Shown here: piece after piece, positions 41,768-50,676 of the stretch | How positions within the stretch are numbered: position 1 is the first letter of the stretch | Layout of the letters: every line of letters begins with the position of its first letter | Program-made: the position numbers and the translations under genes | Assembly: GCF_001429545.1 (NCBI RefSeq) | Contig: NZ_LMSP01000034.1 | Location: forward strand, 242,377-306,376 | Reading direction: 5' to 3' | From: Paenibacillus sp. Soil787 | GTDB taxonomy: Bacteria > Bacillota > Bacilli > Paenibacillales > NBRC-103111 | DNA: 64,000 nucleotides | The notes under the pieces: model-generated | The model's input: the letters and a program-made list of their open reading frames with translations, nothing else | Databases searched by the model: none | What the model was told of the DNA's origin: nothing

Positions 41768-43234
41768 TTAATTCGAATTGGCTGTTTCAACGGCTTCCTG
41801 AGACTGGTTTTGAATCAGATCGGCAATCTGCCACGCAGCTTCTTTCCCTTGCCTTATACAGTCAGGAAGACCCACGCCATGGAACCCCGCACCCACGACA
41901 AGGACTTGAGGCATAGCTGCAGCTAGCTCTTCACGTAACTGTGCAATATGCTCCAGATGACCGACAGGATATTGGGGCATGGAATGCATAAGGCGAGTTA
42001 CATCCGTAAAGAGCGGTTCCGCCTTTAGTCCTAGCAATTCCCGAAGATCATGGCGAGCCTTGCTAACTAGTTGTTCATCTGACCACTCCGGCCACTCTTG
42101 CTCACCTGCTCGACCGATATAACAGCGTAGAAGCACCTTTCCCTCTGGGGCTGTATGCAGCCATTTAGCTGATGTTAAGGTACACGCCGTAATCGTCCTG
42201 CCCTCGGTTTTCGGTACTAGAAAGCCCGAGGCATCCAATTCAAATGGAATGTCTTTGCGATCGAAAGCCATAATAACATTCGCTACGGAAATGTAATCAA
42301 TCTTCTTAAGCTGATTTGCTGCAGGCAGATCTACTAACATCTCCGCTGCCTGATAAGTAGGCGTAGTAAGGATAACGCCATCTACCACTTCACTATGCCC
42401 ATCCTCAAAGATAACCTCGGCTTGCTGCTGCCCCATTTTACGAACAGATACAACCCCAACACCATTTCGCAGATCCACGGTCTTCAAGGCGTCTTCTAAG
42501 CCCGAAACCAACGTCTGAAGTCCCTTCTTGAACGTTACAAAAAGAGAGTTACGAACACCGGAAGGTAAGTGAGCACTCTCTTCACTCACGTTTTTGCGGC
42601 TCGCCATCATCCCTAGAATTAAACTTCGATGCTTCTGTTCCATCGCTCGAAACTGTGGGAATGTTGCTTTCAAACTAAGCTTAAATGTATCACCGGCATA
42701 AATCCCCGCTAGAAGCGGTTCCACGATACGCTGAAGCACTTCTTTCCCTAATCGGCGCTCCAGAAAATGCCCAAGAGATTCATCCGTCAATAAATCACGC
42801 TTAGGCAGGATCAGATCCAGTGCAGCTCGCATTTTACCTAATGGGGAAATGAGGCCCGTCTTCATGAACGGTGTCATTTGCGTTGGTATGCCGAGCACTA
42901 AGCCAGGCGGCATGCGGTGAAGCTTGCCTTGACGCACAATGTAGGTCTTTTTCGCCCCAGGATTCGTTCCTGTAAGCTCATGCTCAAGTCCAAGGTCATA
43001 AGCCAGATCAATAATAGGGCGCTTCCGAGCAAGGAAGGAATCCGGCCCCTTTTCAATGACGAAACCGTCTCGCTCAATGGTATGAATTTTCCCGCCAAAT
43101 GCCTCGGACTTCTCCACTACAGATAGCCGAAAAGGGGCTCCCGCTGACTCCAACCTTTTCTTTAAGTAAAAAGCTGCGCTAAGCCCCGTAATCCCCCCGC
43201 CAACAATCATGTAGTGAGGAATTCTAGTACTCAT
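41768..43234 (-). CDS. hemY: Porphyrinogen oxidase HemY / CgoX
   Basis: An FAD enzyme oxidising coproporphyrinogen III (in the coproporphyrin-dependent branch of Gram-positives) or protoporphyrinogen IX. The start is ATG at 43234, overlapping the hemH stop (ATGA). The dinucleotide motif MIVGGGITGLSAAFYL lies at residues 10-25; KGPDSFLARKRP and VVGAGFHGVGLPDCIR are family blocks. At 488 residues it is like Bacillus HemY. The name CgoX would be appropriate if the pathway is as in Bacillus. Confidence 0.94.
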   Translation of the reverse strand: MSTRIPHYMIVGGGITGLSAAFYLKKRLESAGAPFRLSVVEKSEAFGGKIHTIERDGFVIEKGPDSFLARKRPIIDLAYDLGLEHELTGTNPGAKKTYIVRQGKLHRMPPGLVLGIPTQMTPFMKTGLISPLGKMRAALDLILPKRDLLTDESLGHFLERRLGKEVLQRIVEPLLAGIYAGDTFKLSLKATFPQFRAMEQKHRSLILGMMASRKNVSEESAHLPSGVRNSLFVTFKKGLQTLVSGLEDALKTVDLRNGVGVVSVRKMGQQQAEVIFEDGHSEVVDGVILTTPTYQAAEMLVDLPAANQLKKIDYISVANVIMAFDRKDIPFELDASGFLVPKTEGRTITACTLTSAKWLHTAPEGKVLLRCYIGRAGEQEWPEWSDEQLVSKARHDLRELLGLKAEPLFTDVTRLMHSMPQYPVGHLEHIAQLREELAAAMPQVLVVGAGFHGVGLPDCIRQGKEAAWQIADLIQNQSQEAVETANSN

Positions 43235-44178
43235 GATAAACGGGTAACCTCTTTCCATTTCTTGTAGACAACATCACTCAATGTTTCCAGATACAGGGGG
43301 TCTGTATTTAGCGATTCTGTTCGTTCCAAATGCAGTCCAAGCTCCTTGGCCAGGGCCTGTGCTTCAATATCAATATCGTAAAGAACCTCCAGATGATCCG
43401 AAACAAAGCCGATTGGACATAGGAGAACATTCTTGACGCTTTCCTCTTGATTGATCTTACGTAACACATCCAAGATATCCGGACCAAGCCACGGCATCGC
43501 TGTTTGCCCTGCGCTTTGCCAACCGAACTGCCAATTCGTCAGACCTACACGCTCAGCAATAACTTTGGAAGTGGCAAGCAATTGATCTGGATATGGGTCA
43601 TTCATTTCAAGTATTTTCTCAGGCAAGCTGTGCGCAGTAAAGATAACTCGCACATCATTTCGATTCACACCTGAGAATTTCTCCAAGGCTTTGTCAACAC
43701 GGGTACTAAGGGCATCTACCAATTTAGGATGAAGATGGTAGTCAAGAACGAAATCAATCTTCAGACCAAGCGCCTCTGCCTTATCTTTCGCTCTTTTCAC
43801 ATAGCCGCCAACGCTCATAGTGGAGTAGTGAGGGGCAAGAACGACTCCCACAGCCTCCGTAATACCGTCCTTAACCATTTGCTCTACACCGTCTTCTACG
43901 TAAGGCTGAGCATGCTTCAAACCCTGATAACAGACGAATTCAAGGTCTGGATGTTCTAGACGAAGTGTATTCTCCAAGCCTTTAACCTGCTTGTTCGTAT
44001 TTTCACGCAGCGGGAAGAACCCTCCTACAATGGCCTCATAACGAGCTGTTAATTCATGCAGCTGCTCAGGCGTTGGAGGATGCCCGCGTCTAATATGTGT
44101 GTAATAAGCTTCAACTTGATCCAAACTTTCCGGAGTACCATAAGACATGACCAAAACACCAATACGCTGACTCGCCAT
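43231..44178 (-). CDS. hemH: Ferrochelatase HemH / CpfC
   Basis: Inserts iron into the porphyrin macrocycle. I take the ATG at 44178 (MASQRIGVLVMSYGTPESLD); AGAGTGG upstream lies at the end of hemE. Key residues are in FTAHSLPEKILEMNDPYPDQ near 185-203 (His in AHSLP) and ICPIGFVSDHLEVLYDIDIE-like CPIGFVSDHLEVLYDIDIEA. At 315 residues it is close to Bacillus ferrochelatase. The gene pair hemH-hemY overlaps. Confidence 0.95.
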   Translation of the reverse strand: MASQRIGVLVMSYGTPESLDQVEAYYTHIRRGHPPTPEQLHELTARYEAIVGGFFPLRENTNKQVKGLENTLRLEHPDLEFVCYQGLKHAQPYVEDGVEQMVKDGITEAVGVVLAPHYSTMSVGGYVKRAKDKAEALGLKIDFVLDYHLHPKLVDALSTRVDKALEKFSGVNRNDVRVIFTAHSLPEKILEMNDPYPDQLLATSKVIAERVGLTNWQFGWQSAGQTAMPWLGPDILDVLRKINQEESVKNVLLCPIGFVSDHLEVLYDIDIEAQALAKELGLHLERTESLNTDPLYLETLSDVVYKKWKEVTRLS

Positions 44179-44179
44179 G

Positions 44180-45244
44180 CTAAACACCACTCTTTTCTGC
44201 TTGCTGCGTTAATACGGAATGTGAGTAAGTATGAATGAATGTAGTCAAATCCTTTAACTTCTCAAGCGATGCTTCCGGGAATAAACCATGGCCAAGGTTA
44301 AAGATATAACCTGGCTGCTGGATCCCCTCATCGATAATCGCTTTCGCCTGCTGCTCAATAACGCTCATCGGAGCTGTTAAAATATAGGGATCCAAGTTTC
44401 CTTGCACAGCAAAGCGTTCGCCAACTCTCCCGCGGCCTACAGAAATTGGAATCCGCCAATCTAGACCAATGACGTCCGCTTGGATGTCTTTGAGATATGG
44501 AAGCAGCTCTCCTGAACTCACGCCTGGGAAATAAATCTTGGGTTCCTTCAAGTCCGCAAGTTCTTTGAAAATACGCGTCATTGTCGGCAGCACATACATT
44601 TGGAAATCCGCCGGAGAAAGCGCGCCAACCCAACTATCAAAGACTTGAACAGCTTTGGCGCCCGCTGCGATATGCGCTCGCAAGTAGGTTATGACCATAT
44701 CACCAAGCTTCTCCATTAAGGCAAACCAAACGGTTGGTTCGGAGTACATAAGCTGCTTCGTGCGAATATAGCTTTTGGATGGTCTACCTTCAATCAAGTA
44801 GCTCGCAATCGTAAATGGCGCACCCGCAAATGAGATAAGGGGAACCTCAAGCTCTTTATCTAAAATACGGATCGTTTGAATGATATGCGATAAATCTTTC
44901 TCCACATCGATAGGACGCAAACGCTCAACATCTTGTGCTGTCCGAACCGGCGTATGAATGACAGGACCCACATCTTTGACAATATCAAAATCAACCCCAA
45001 GAGAAGCAACGGGATTCATAATATCTGAATATAAAATGGCGGCATCAACACCCAGCTTCTTAATGGGCATCATCGTAACTTCCGCAGCTAGCTCTGGTTG
45101 CTGACAAATTTCGAGCAGTGAGTACTTTTCTTTGATTTTGCGATAATCCGGATCGTAACGTCCAGCTTGGCGCATATACCAAACGGGCAGTGTATCTACC
45201 TGTTCTTTCCGGCATGCTTTTATAAAATTATCGTTGTAAGTCAT
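44180..45244 (-). CDS. hemE: Uroporphyrinogen decarboxylase HemE
   Basis: Converts uroporphyrinogen III to coproporphyrinogen III. The start is ATG at 45244 (MTYNDNFIKACRKEQVDTLP); the upstream in-frame stretch is a family A repeat read through. The active-site PVWYMRQAGRYDPDYRKIKE is near 20-39, and LISFAGAPFTIASYLIEG and FPGVSSGELL follow. At 354 residues it is normal. GGAAGGTG precedes the ATG. The hemE-hemH-hemY block adjoins hemB here, whereas the two heme clusters are separate in Bacillus. Confidence 0.97.
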   Translation of the reverse strand: MTYNDNFIKACRKEQVDTLPVWYMRQAGRYDPDYRKIKEKYSLLEICQQPELAAEVTMMPIKKLGVDAAILYSDIMNPVASLGVDFDIVKDVGPVIHTPVRTAQDVERLRPIDVEKDLSHIIQTIRILDKELEVPLISFAGAPFTIASYLIEGRPSKSYIRTKQLMYSEPTVWFALMEKLGDMVITYLRAHIAAGAKAVQVFDSWVGALSPADFQMYVLPTMTRIFKELADLKEPKIYFPGVSSGELLPYLKDIQADVIGLDWRIPISVGRGRVGERFAVQGNLDPYILTAPMSVIEQQAKAIIDEGIQQPGYIFNLGHGLFPEASLEKLKDLTTFIHTYSHSVLTQQAEKSGV

Positions 45245-45256
45245 GAGGCACCTTCC

Positions 45257-45294
45257 ATATATAGGGATCTTTGGCCCTAAGCCAAAGTCTCTCC
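45257..45294 (-). repeat. Family A repeat in the hemE leader
   Basis: On the minus strand GGAGAGACTTTGGC-TTAG-GGCCAAAGATCCC runs into TATATATGGAAGGTG, the hemE ribosome binding site region. Inner pairs are GGC/GCC, keeping the stem while differing from GAGC/GCTC. Confidence 0.72.
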
Positions 45295-45330
45295 GATTGG
45301 TTTCCATCTATTCTCATTCATTATGCCCTA

Positions 45331-45336
45331 ATTATA
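45331..45336 (-). promoter_or_regulatory. Candidate hemE promoter (-10)
   Basis: TATAAT on the minus strand within GGTTATAATT, about 90 bases before hemE. No clear -35 at 17 bases (TTGTGA lies too close; an alternative is TTGTGA, 17 bases, CATAAT). Weak evidence. Confidence 0.35.
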
Positions 45337-45478
45337 ACCATGTCACAACTGAGGTAAGCTTAGGTTTTGCGACAAAAGTATGACAAAAGAACCATCCGCA
45401 CTATGACTACATGCTGATCGTTTCCACCGGAAACTGCTCGCCTTGCATCTTAGGTGAATGGCTCTATATGGATATTAG

Positions 45479-46471
45479 TTATTTTTTCAGATATCGAGCA
45501 ATGTCTTTGGCAAAATAAGTCAAAATAATATCAGCACCGGCACGTTTGAAGCTAGTCATTGTTTCCATTACGATAGCCTCTTCATTCACCCAGCCCTGCA
45601 TGGCTGCAGCTTTAATCATCGAATACTCCGCACTCACATTATAGGCCACTACCGGCAAATCGAAGTTATCCTTCAGCATTCGAATGATGTCCATATAAGC
45701 AAGAGCCGGTTTCACCATGAGGAAATCAGCGCCTTCCGCAACGTCACTTTCCGCTTCACGCAAAGCTTCGCGCCCATTGGCTGGATCCATTTGATATGTC
45801 TTGCGGTCACCGAATTGCGGTGTAGAATCCACTGCATCTCGGAATGGACCATAGTATGCCGATGCATATTTAACGGAATAGGCCATAATCGGTGTATTCT
45901 CATAGCCAGCTTCATCTAAACCTGAACGAATCGCATGTACATAACCGTCCATCATGTTGGAAGGAGCGATAATGTCAGCACCCGCTTTGGCTTGCGAAAC
46001 AGCCGTCCGAACCAATAGCTCCAAGGAAGCATCATTGGCCACATCAGCCTGTCCCGTAATCGGATGATGATGGATAACACCACAGTGGCCTGTATCCGTA
46101 TACTGACATAGACACGTATCGGCGATAATGAGCAAATTCGGATTCAATTCTTTAATCAAACGAGTTGCTTGCTGCACAATGCCATCATCCATAAAAGCGG
46201 ATGTTCCTTTCGCATCTTTATGATCCGGAACACCAAACAGGAGAATAGCTTGAATGCCAAGCTTTGTAATTTCTTCGATCTCTTCTTGCACTCTGTCTAA
46301 AGAAAAATGATAAACGCCTGGCATCGAAGCAATTTCGGACTTGATGTTCGAACCATGTGTAACAAAAATCGGTTGTACAACATCGTGAACAGTCACTTGA
46401 TTTTCACGTACCAGATTACGAATAGCTGCATTGCCGCGCAAGCGGCGATTACGAACGATAGGGAAACTCAT
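45479..46471 (-). CDS. hemB: Delta-aminolevulinic acid dehydratase HemB
   Basis: Joins two 5-aminolevulinates to porphobilinogen. The start is ATG at 46471 (MSFPIVRNRRLRGNAAIRNL) with GGAGG 11 bases upstream. The zinc-site cysteines are in ADTCLCQYTDTGHCGVI, the Schiff-base lysines in APSNMMDGYVHAIR and FLMVKPALAYMDIIR. At 330 residues it is close to Bacillus HemB (324). It follows cobA-hemD closely. Confidence 0.96.
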   Translation of the reverse strand: MSFPIVRNRRLRGNAAIRNLVRENQVTVHDVVQPIFVTHGSNIKSEIASMPGVYHFSLDRVQEEIEEITKLGIQAILLFGVPDHKDAKGTSAFMDDGIVQQATRLIKELNPNLLIIADTCLCQYTDTGHCGVIHHHPITGQADVANDASLELLVRTAVSQAKAGADIIAPSNMMDGYVHAIRSGLDEAGYENTPIMAYSVKYASAYYGPFRDAVDSTPQFGDRKTYQMDPANGREALREAESDVAEGADFLMVKPALAYMDIIRMLKDNFDLPVVAYNVSAEYSMIKAAAMQGWVNEEAIVMETMTSFKRAGADIILTYFAKDIARYLKK

Positions 46472-46548
46472 GAAGAATTCCGCCTCCTTATTGGCGATCA
46501 GATGCAGCTTCATAAGAAACTACATCTGAGACATTTTTATTATTTAGG

Positions 46549-48108
46549 TCAAGGATAAACGACTCCGTCGTCCTTCTGGGACATACTTTGTACTAATGAT
46601 GCAACGGTAGCCTCTTCAGCCATATACGTTACTGGCAGCCCATATTGACTTACGGTTTCTGCGGTTTTGGGTCCAATACAGGCAATTTCAACACCTTGCA
46701 GCAAGGATAACGGATCTTCTACACCCAGCTGACGCAAGGCTTCAAGCAAATTTGTAACCGTAGATGAACTTGTAAAAGTTATGATATGAATGCTTTGATT
46801 TTGCAGAAGATGTATGATTTCATCCCCATCGTCTGTTGTTAGTACATTTTCGTAGACATCGACTTCGGTTACTTCAAGACCAAGTTCTTTGAGCTTAGCA
46901 GGCAAATAATCACGTGCCAGATCAGCCGTAGGTAATAGCATCTTCTGACCGGCTTTCAAATCTGCTTGAATGGCTTCCAAGATACCCTCGCCTTGATATT
47001 TGGCCGGGAGTACATCCGCAATAATGCCACGCTCAGCTAGCGCTTCAGCTGTCTTGGGGCCTACGGCTGCAATGCGAGCATTCCCCATTTTGCGAACATC
47101 AATCCCTTTTTCACGCAGCCTGCGGAAAAAATACTCAACACCGTTGACGCTTGTCAGCAGCACCCAGTCAAATTCATGAAGCTTGTCTAGCGCCAGATCC
47201 AATGCTTGAATGGCCTCAGGGCGACTTGGCGGTTGTAATCGAATAACAGGGAATTCGACTGCTTCCCCACCCATATCATCGATTAAATCCACAAGCTCAC
47301 TTGCTTGGCTTCTAGCTCTTGTGACCAGCACTCGACGCCCAAATAGCGGCTTCTTCTCAATCCAGGCCAGCTTCTCACGCAGCTTAACAACTTCGCCAAC
47401 AATAATAACGGCTGGCGATTTGAAATTAGCTTCTCTGACCTTTTCCGTTATGTCTGACAGCGTTCCTGTAATTGTAGCCTGATCCGCCCATGTTCCCCAT
47501 CTGACAAGAGCAACAGGCATTTCCGGCGGTTTGCCGCAGCGAATCAATTCGCGACAAATTTGTTCAAGATTCGCTACACCCATCAAGAAGACCATGGTGC
47601 CAATCGCCTTAGCCAGATGCTCCCAGTCCAAACTGGAATAGGTTTTATTCGGGTATTCATGTCCGGTGATAATTGCAAAAGACGAAGTGAAGTCGCGATG
47701 TGTGACTGGAATTCCCGCATAGGCAGGAACCGCAATCGAGGATGTGATACCCGGAATAATATCGAAGATCACATCATTATCTGCGAGCAGCTCCGCTTCC
47801 TCTCCCACTCGACCGAAGACGCTGGGATCGCCGCCTTTGAGACGAGTCACGACTTTCCCTTGAAGGGCCAAATCCACGAGCAGTTGATTAATTTCTTCTT
47901 GCTTTAGTATATGTTTGTCCGGAAGCTTGCCAACAAAGATCAGCTCAGCTTCCGGTCTGCGATGCTTGAGCAAACGAGGGTTGGCCAACCGGTCATAAAC
48001 GATGACATCGGCTTTCTGAATGGCTTCCATACCGCGAACCGAGATGAGTTTAGGATCTCCGGGACCTGCACCAACGAGATAGACTCTTCCTTTGTTCACG
48101 ATGCTCAC
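46549..48108 (-). CDS. cobA-hemD: CobA-HemD fusion: uroporphyrinogen-III methyltransferase and synthase
   Basis: A bifunctional protein of 519 residues. Residues 1-245 are the SAM-dependent uroporphyrinogen-III methyltransferase (YLVGAGPGDPKLISVRG, TRLKGGDPSVFGR, YAGIPVTHR), leading to siroheme or cobalamin. Residues 255-510 are uroporphyrinogen-III synthase (GRRVLVTRARSQASELV, VLLTSVNGVEYFF, ITFTSSSTVTNLL, CIGPKTAETV). The start is GTG overlapping the hemC stop (GTGA). The last ten codons (SQKDDGVVYP and stop) coincide with a family C repeat, so the natural end of HemD was probably altered by repeat insertion. Confidence 0.94.
   Translation of the reverse strand: MSIVNKGRVYLVGAGPGDPKLISVRGMEAIQKADVIVYDRLANPRLLKHRRPEAELIFVGKLPDKHILKQEEINQLLVDLALQGKVVTRLKGGDPSVFGRVGEEAELLADNDVIFDIIPGITSSIAVPAYAGIPVTHRDFTSSFAIITGHEYPNKTYSSLDWEHLAKAIGTMVFLMGVANLEQICRELIRCGKPPEMPVALVRWGTWADQATITGTLSDITEKVREANFKSPAVIIVGEVVKLREKLAWIEKKPLFGRRVLVTRARSQASELVDLIDDMGGEAVEFPVIRLQPPSRPEAIQALDLALDKLHEFDWVLLTSVNGVEYFFRRLREKGIDVRKMGNARIAAVGPKTAEALAERGIIADVLPAKYQGEGILEAIQADLKAGQKMLLPTADLARDYLPAKLKELGLEVTEVDVYENVLTTDDGDEIIHLLQNQSIHIITFTSSSTVTNLLEALRQLGVEDPLSLLQGVEIACIGPKTAETVSQYGLPVTYMAEEATVASLVQSMSQKDDGVVYP
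46551..46585 (+). repeat. Family C repeat forming the end of cobA-hemD
   Basis: AAGGATAAACGACTCCGTCG and TCCTTCTGGGAC match the family C core of 28885-28971 and 61949-62034. It lies antisense to the gene and provides its last codons and stop. Confidence 0.8.
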
Positions 48109-49052
48109 TTCCTTACCTCAGCCAGGATACGTTCTGCGCCTTGCGCAATAAGCTTATCGGCGACAAGCAAACCAAGCGCTTCCGGATCGCTCCCGGAAGC
48201 TGTTTCCTTGAGCATGGTGACGCCATCCGGCGTACCGACCATGCCCGTTAAAGTGAGCAGCGGCGCCTCTGATGCGCTGCTGTCTTCGCTTATGCTCGCG
48301 TAAGCGCCGAGCGGCACTTGGCAGCCTCCATTGAGTCTGCCGAGGAAAGCCCGCTCCGCTCGCACCGCGAGCGCGGTAGGCTCATGCTGGAACCTGCTCA
48401 GCAGGTCCAGCATGAAGGCGTCGCCGCCCCGGCACTCGATGCACAGCGCCCCCTGCCCTACGGCAGGGAGGCAGATCTCGGGCGGCAAGTACGCGCTGAT
48501 GCGATCCTGCCAGCCGATCCGGTGCAAACCGGCCGCGGCAAGCAGAATCGCATCGAAGTTCTCATCATCGAGCTTGCGCAGCCTCGAATCAATGTTCCCG
48601 CGGATCGACTCGATACGGAGGTCCGGGCGGAGATGCTGCAGCTGGCTGGCGCGCCGCAGCGAGCTGGTGCCGACGAGCGCGCCTTGCGGCAGCTCGTCCA
48701 GGGAGCGGTGCCCGCGTGTGATCAGCGCATCGCGCGGATCCTCACGCTTCGGCACCGCTCCAACGACTAGCCCTTCGGGTAGCTCGAAGGGCATATCTTT
48801 CATGCTGTGGACGGCCATGTCGATGTCGCCGTCCACGAGTGCCTGTTCGATTTCCTTCACGAACAGACCCTTCCCGCCTACCTTAGATAAGGTGACGTCC
48901 AAAATGCGGTCGCCCTTCGTGACAATTTTCTTTATTTCAAATTGACACGCGATCCCATGTTCAGCTGCAAGCTGTTTTAATAGCTCCACAACTTGTCCTG
49001 TCTGAGTTAGTGCCAACGCGCTTTGCCTAGTTCCTACAATGATTGTTCTCAT
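48105..49052 (-). CDS. hemC: Hydroxymethylbilane synthase HemC
   Basis: Polymerises four porphobilinogens. The start is ATG at 49052 (MRTIIVGTRQSALALTQTGQ) after GGGAGG. The cofactor-binding cysteine is C244 in LNGGCQVPLGA; family blocks KGLFVKEIEQAL, HSMKDMP and GTSSLRRASQL are intact. At 315 residues it is normal. Positions about 48280-48860 (roughly residues 64-258) look markedly more GC-rich in synonymous positions than the flanking genes, a possible mark of gene conversion or transfer. Confidence 0.96.
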   Translation of the reverse strand: MRTIIVGTRQSALALTQTGQVVELLKQLAAEHGIACQFEIKKIVTKGDRILDVTLSKVGGKGLFVKEIEQALVDGDIDMAVHSMKDMPFELPEGLVVGAVPKREDPRDALITRGHRSLDELPQGALVGTSSLRRASQLQHLRPDLRIESIRGNIDSRLRKLDDENFDAILLAAAGLHRIGWQDRISAYLPPEICLPAVGQGALCIECRGGDAFMLDLLSRFQHEPTALAVRAERAFLGRLNGGCQVPLGAYASISEDSSASEAPLLTLTGMVGTPDGVTMLKETASGSDPEALGLLVADKLIAQGAERILAEVRK

Positions 49053-49054
49053 CT

Positions 49055-49807
49055 CTACCCGCCTCCCTGATCTCGCTGCCCGATATCCTTGATTGCTGCT
49101 AACCAAGCAGATAGAGCTGTACCTCTATCTCCGGCTTGCCCCTGCATCCAAGGTTCTTTCTCTATGGTTATGTAAAGCTTTTCTTTCCAACCTTCGAACG
49201 TTCCGCCCCGTATTTTGGAAAGCACGTCCCATTCTAGCATCTCTTTAAACACACGTTGTCTTACCTCTTTATCGGTCACCTTACTCTGAATCAATAACCG
49301 CAAATCACTAAGGAAATCGAGGTAAGTTTCATACTCCTCGCCATAAGCGGTGTCTAATTCTTGAGCAATCTTACGAGCAGCTGAAGGACTTGCGCCGCCT
49401 GTTGAAACGGCAATAACTAACTTCCCTCTACGAACAACGGAAGGTACGATGAAGGAGCTCAATTGTGGTTGATCAACAACGTTGATCAGCTGTCCCAGCC
49501 TTGATGCTATCTCATACACCCCGGCATTAACTTTCGCATCGTTCGTTGCAGCTACAACCAAAGTGTAAGGCGCAAAATCTGAACTTTCATCGATCATTAT
49601 CGAAGGCTGAAACGTTTGCCTATAGAGGACCACTTCAGACTGGTTCTCCATCTTCATAAGCTCCTCAGTAAATTCTGTGCTTACGATTGTTACATGGGCA
49701 CCTGCTTGCAGCAGCGATTTCACCTTTCGTTCAGCTACTGCCCCGCCGCCTACAACTAAACATCGGCGTCCAGACAGATTCATCATAATCGGATAGGGAT
49801 GGTTCAT
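49055..49807 (-). CDS. Precorrin-2 dehydrogenase / sirohydrochlorin synthesis (SirC-like)
   Basis: An NAD-dependent dehydrogenase converting precorrin-2 to sirohydrochlorin in siroheme synthesis (Met8p/CysG N-terminal family). Start ATG at 49807 (MNHPYPIMMNLSGRRCLVVG) with GGAG nine bases upstream in the end of hemX. NAD motif VVGGGAVAERKVKSLLQAGA; VAATNDAKVN and VSTGGASPSAARKIAQELD follow. The C-terminal part is long for SirC (250 residues in total). Whether it also chelates iron cannot be read. It overlaps the hemC leader region by tight spacing. Confidence 0.85.
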   Translation of the reverse strand: MNHPYPIMMNLSGRRCLVVGGGAVAERKVKSLLQAGAHVTIVSTEFTEELMKMENQSEVVLYRQTFQPSIMIDESSDFAPYTLVVAATNDAKVNAGVYEIASRLGQLINVVDQPQLSSFIVPSVVRRGKLVIAVSTGGASPSAARKIAQELDTAYGEEYETYLDFLSDLRLLIQSKVTDKEVRQRVFKEMLEWDVLSKIRGGTFEGWKEKLYITIEKEPWMQGQAGDRGTALSAWLAAIKDIGQRDQGGG

Positions 49808-49812
49808 CGTCG

Positions 49813-50643
49813 TTAGCTCCATATCCAGCCATGAAAACCTGAAACCAGATTAGAAACCACGAAATTGAGAACTACAATCAAGAATGCCGCAAGGTTCCAA
49901 GCTGCTAGCCTAGTGCCCGAAATACGCATAGAATGCTGCTGAAATAAATAAAAAGCGTACGCTGCTAATACAAAAAATGAATTAATTACCTTAGGATCAT
50001 AAAGTAAATTACGATCTCCCTCCAGTACAACCCAAACCACACCCAGACTTAAAGCCATAAGAAGCAAGGGTGCTCCTATAATAACGGAGAGATAGGTGTA
50101 ATGCTCAATTTTCTCAAGCGAAGGTAATCTCATTACCGTTTGTGAAAATTTCTTCGCTTTCAGCATTTTGTGTAAGAACACATACATGCCTGAGAAAATA
50201 GCTGCAATCGAGAATGCCACGTAGCTGCCAATCGCTAGGGTAATATGTATAAATAATAGCTCATCATTGATGTTCCAATCGGGCTTAATTGGCGTTACGT
50301 TCGGATTACTGAATACATTCAAAGCCAAAATGGCAAAACCGAGTACATTCACAAAAAATACAAATAATTCAATGCGGAAAAATCGGTTAATCAACAGTGA
50401 TATCGTGACAATCAACCACGAAAACATAAAAAGTACGTCCGACCGGGCAAATGCCCATTCCGTCAAATGACCATACAAGTTCATTCCTAAGTAAGCGGTT
50501 TGCAGAACCCATACAAACAAAAGCAGCCCCGTCCCCATCCGTTTCGCACTTCGGTTCGCATTAGCGAAATCCGAAAAGTAAAACAATAGGCTCAGGGCAT
50601 ACATATAAATCATCGCATCAAACAACCAGCTACGTGTTACCAT
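49813..50643 (-). CDS. hemX: HemX / CcsA-like cytochrome assembly membrane protein
   Basis: An integral membrane protein with about eight helices of the cytochrome c assembly (CcsA) family, found between hemA and hemC in Bacillus, where HemX lowers HemA level. Visible blocks: LLFIHITLAIGSYVAFSIAA and FYLFQQHSMRISG. 276 residues. GGAGAGG precedes the ATG. It lies 33 bases after hemA. Confidence 0.9.
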   Translation of the reverse strand: MVTRSWLFDAMIYMYALSLLFYFSDFANANRSAKRMGTGLLLFVWVLQTAYLGMNLYGHLTEWAFARSDVLFMFSWLIVTISLLINRFFRIELFVFFVNVLGFAILALNVFSNPNVTPIKPDWNINDELLFIHITLAIGSYVAFSIAAIFSGMYVFLHKMLKAKKFSQTVMRLPSLEKIEHYTYLSVIIGAPLLLMALSLGVVWVVLEGDRNLLYDPKVINSFFVLAAYAFYLFQQHSMRISGTRLAAWNLAAFLIVVLNFVVSNLVSGFHGWIWS

Positions 50644-50676
50644 GGCACCTCTCCTAGGCGATTAGCGCCCTTTTCT

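Noticed and set aside
45245..45307. N-terminal extension of HemE
   Set aside because: It is encoded by a family A repeat and lacks a ribosome binding site, while the ATG at 45244 has one and matches the family start.
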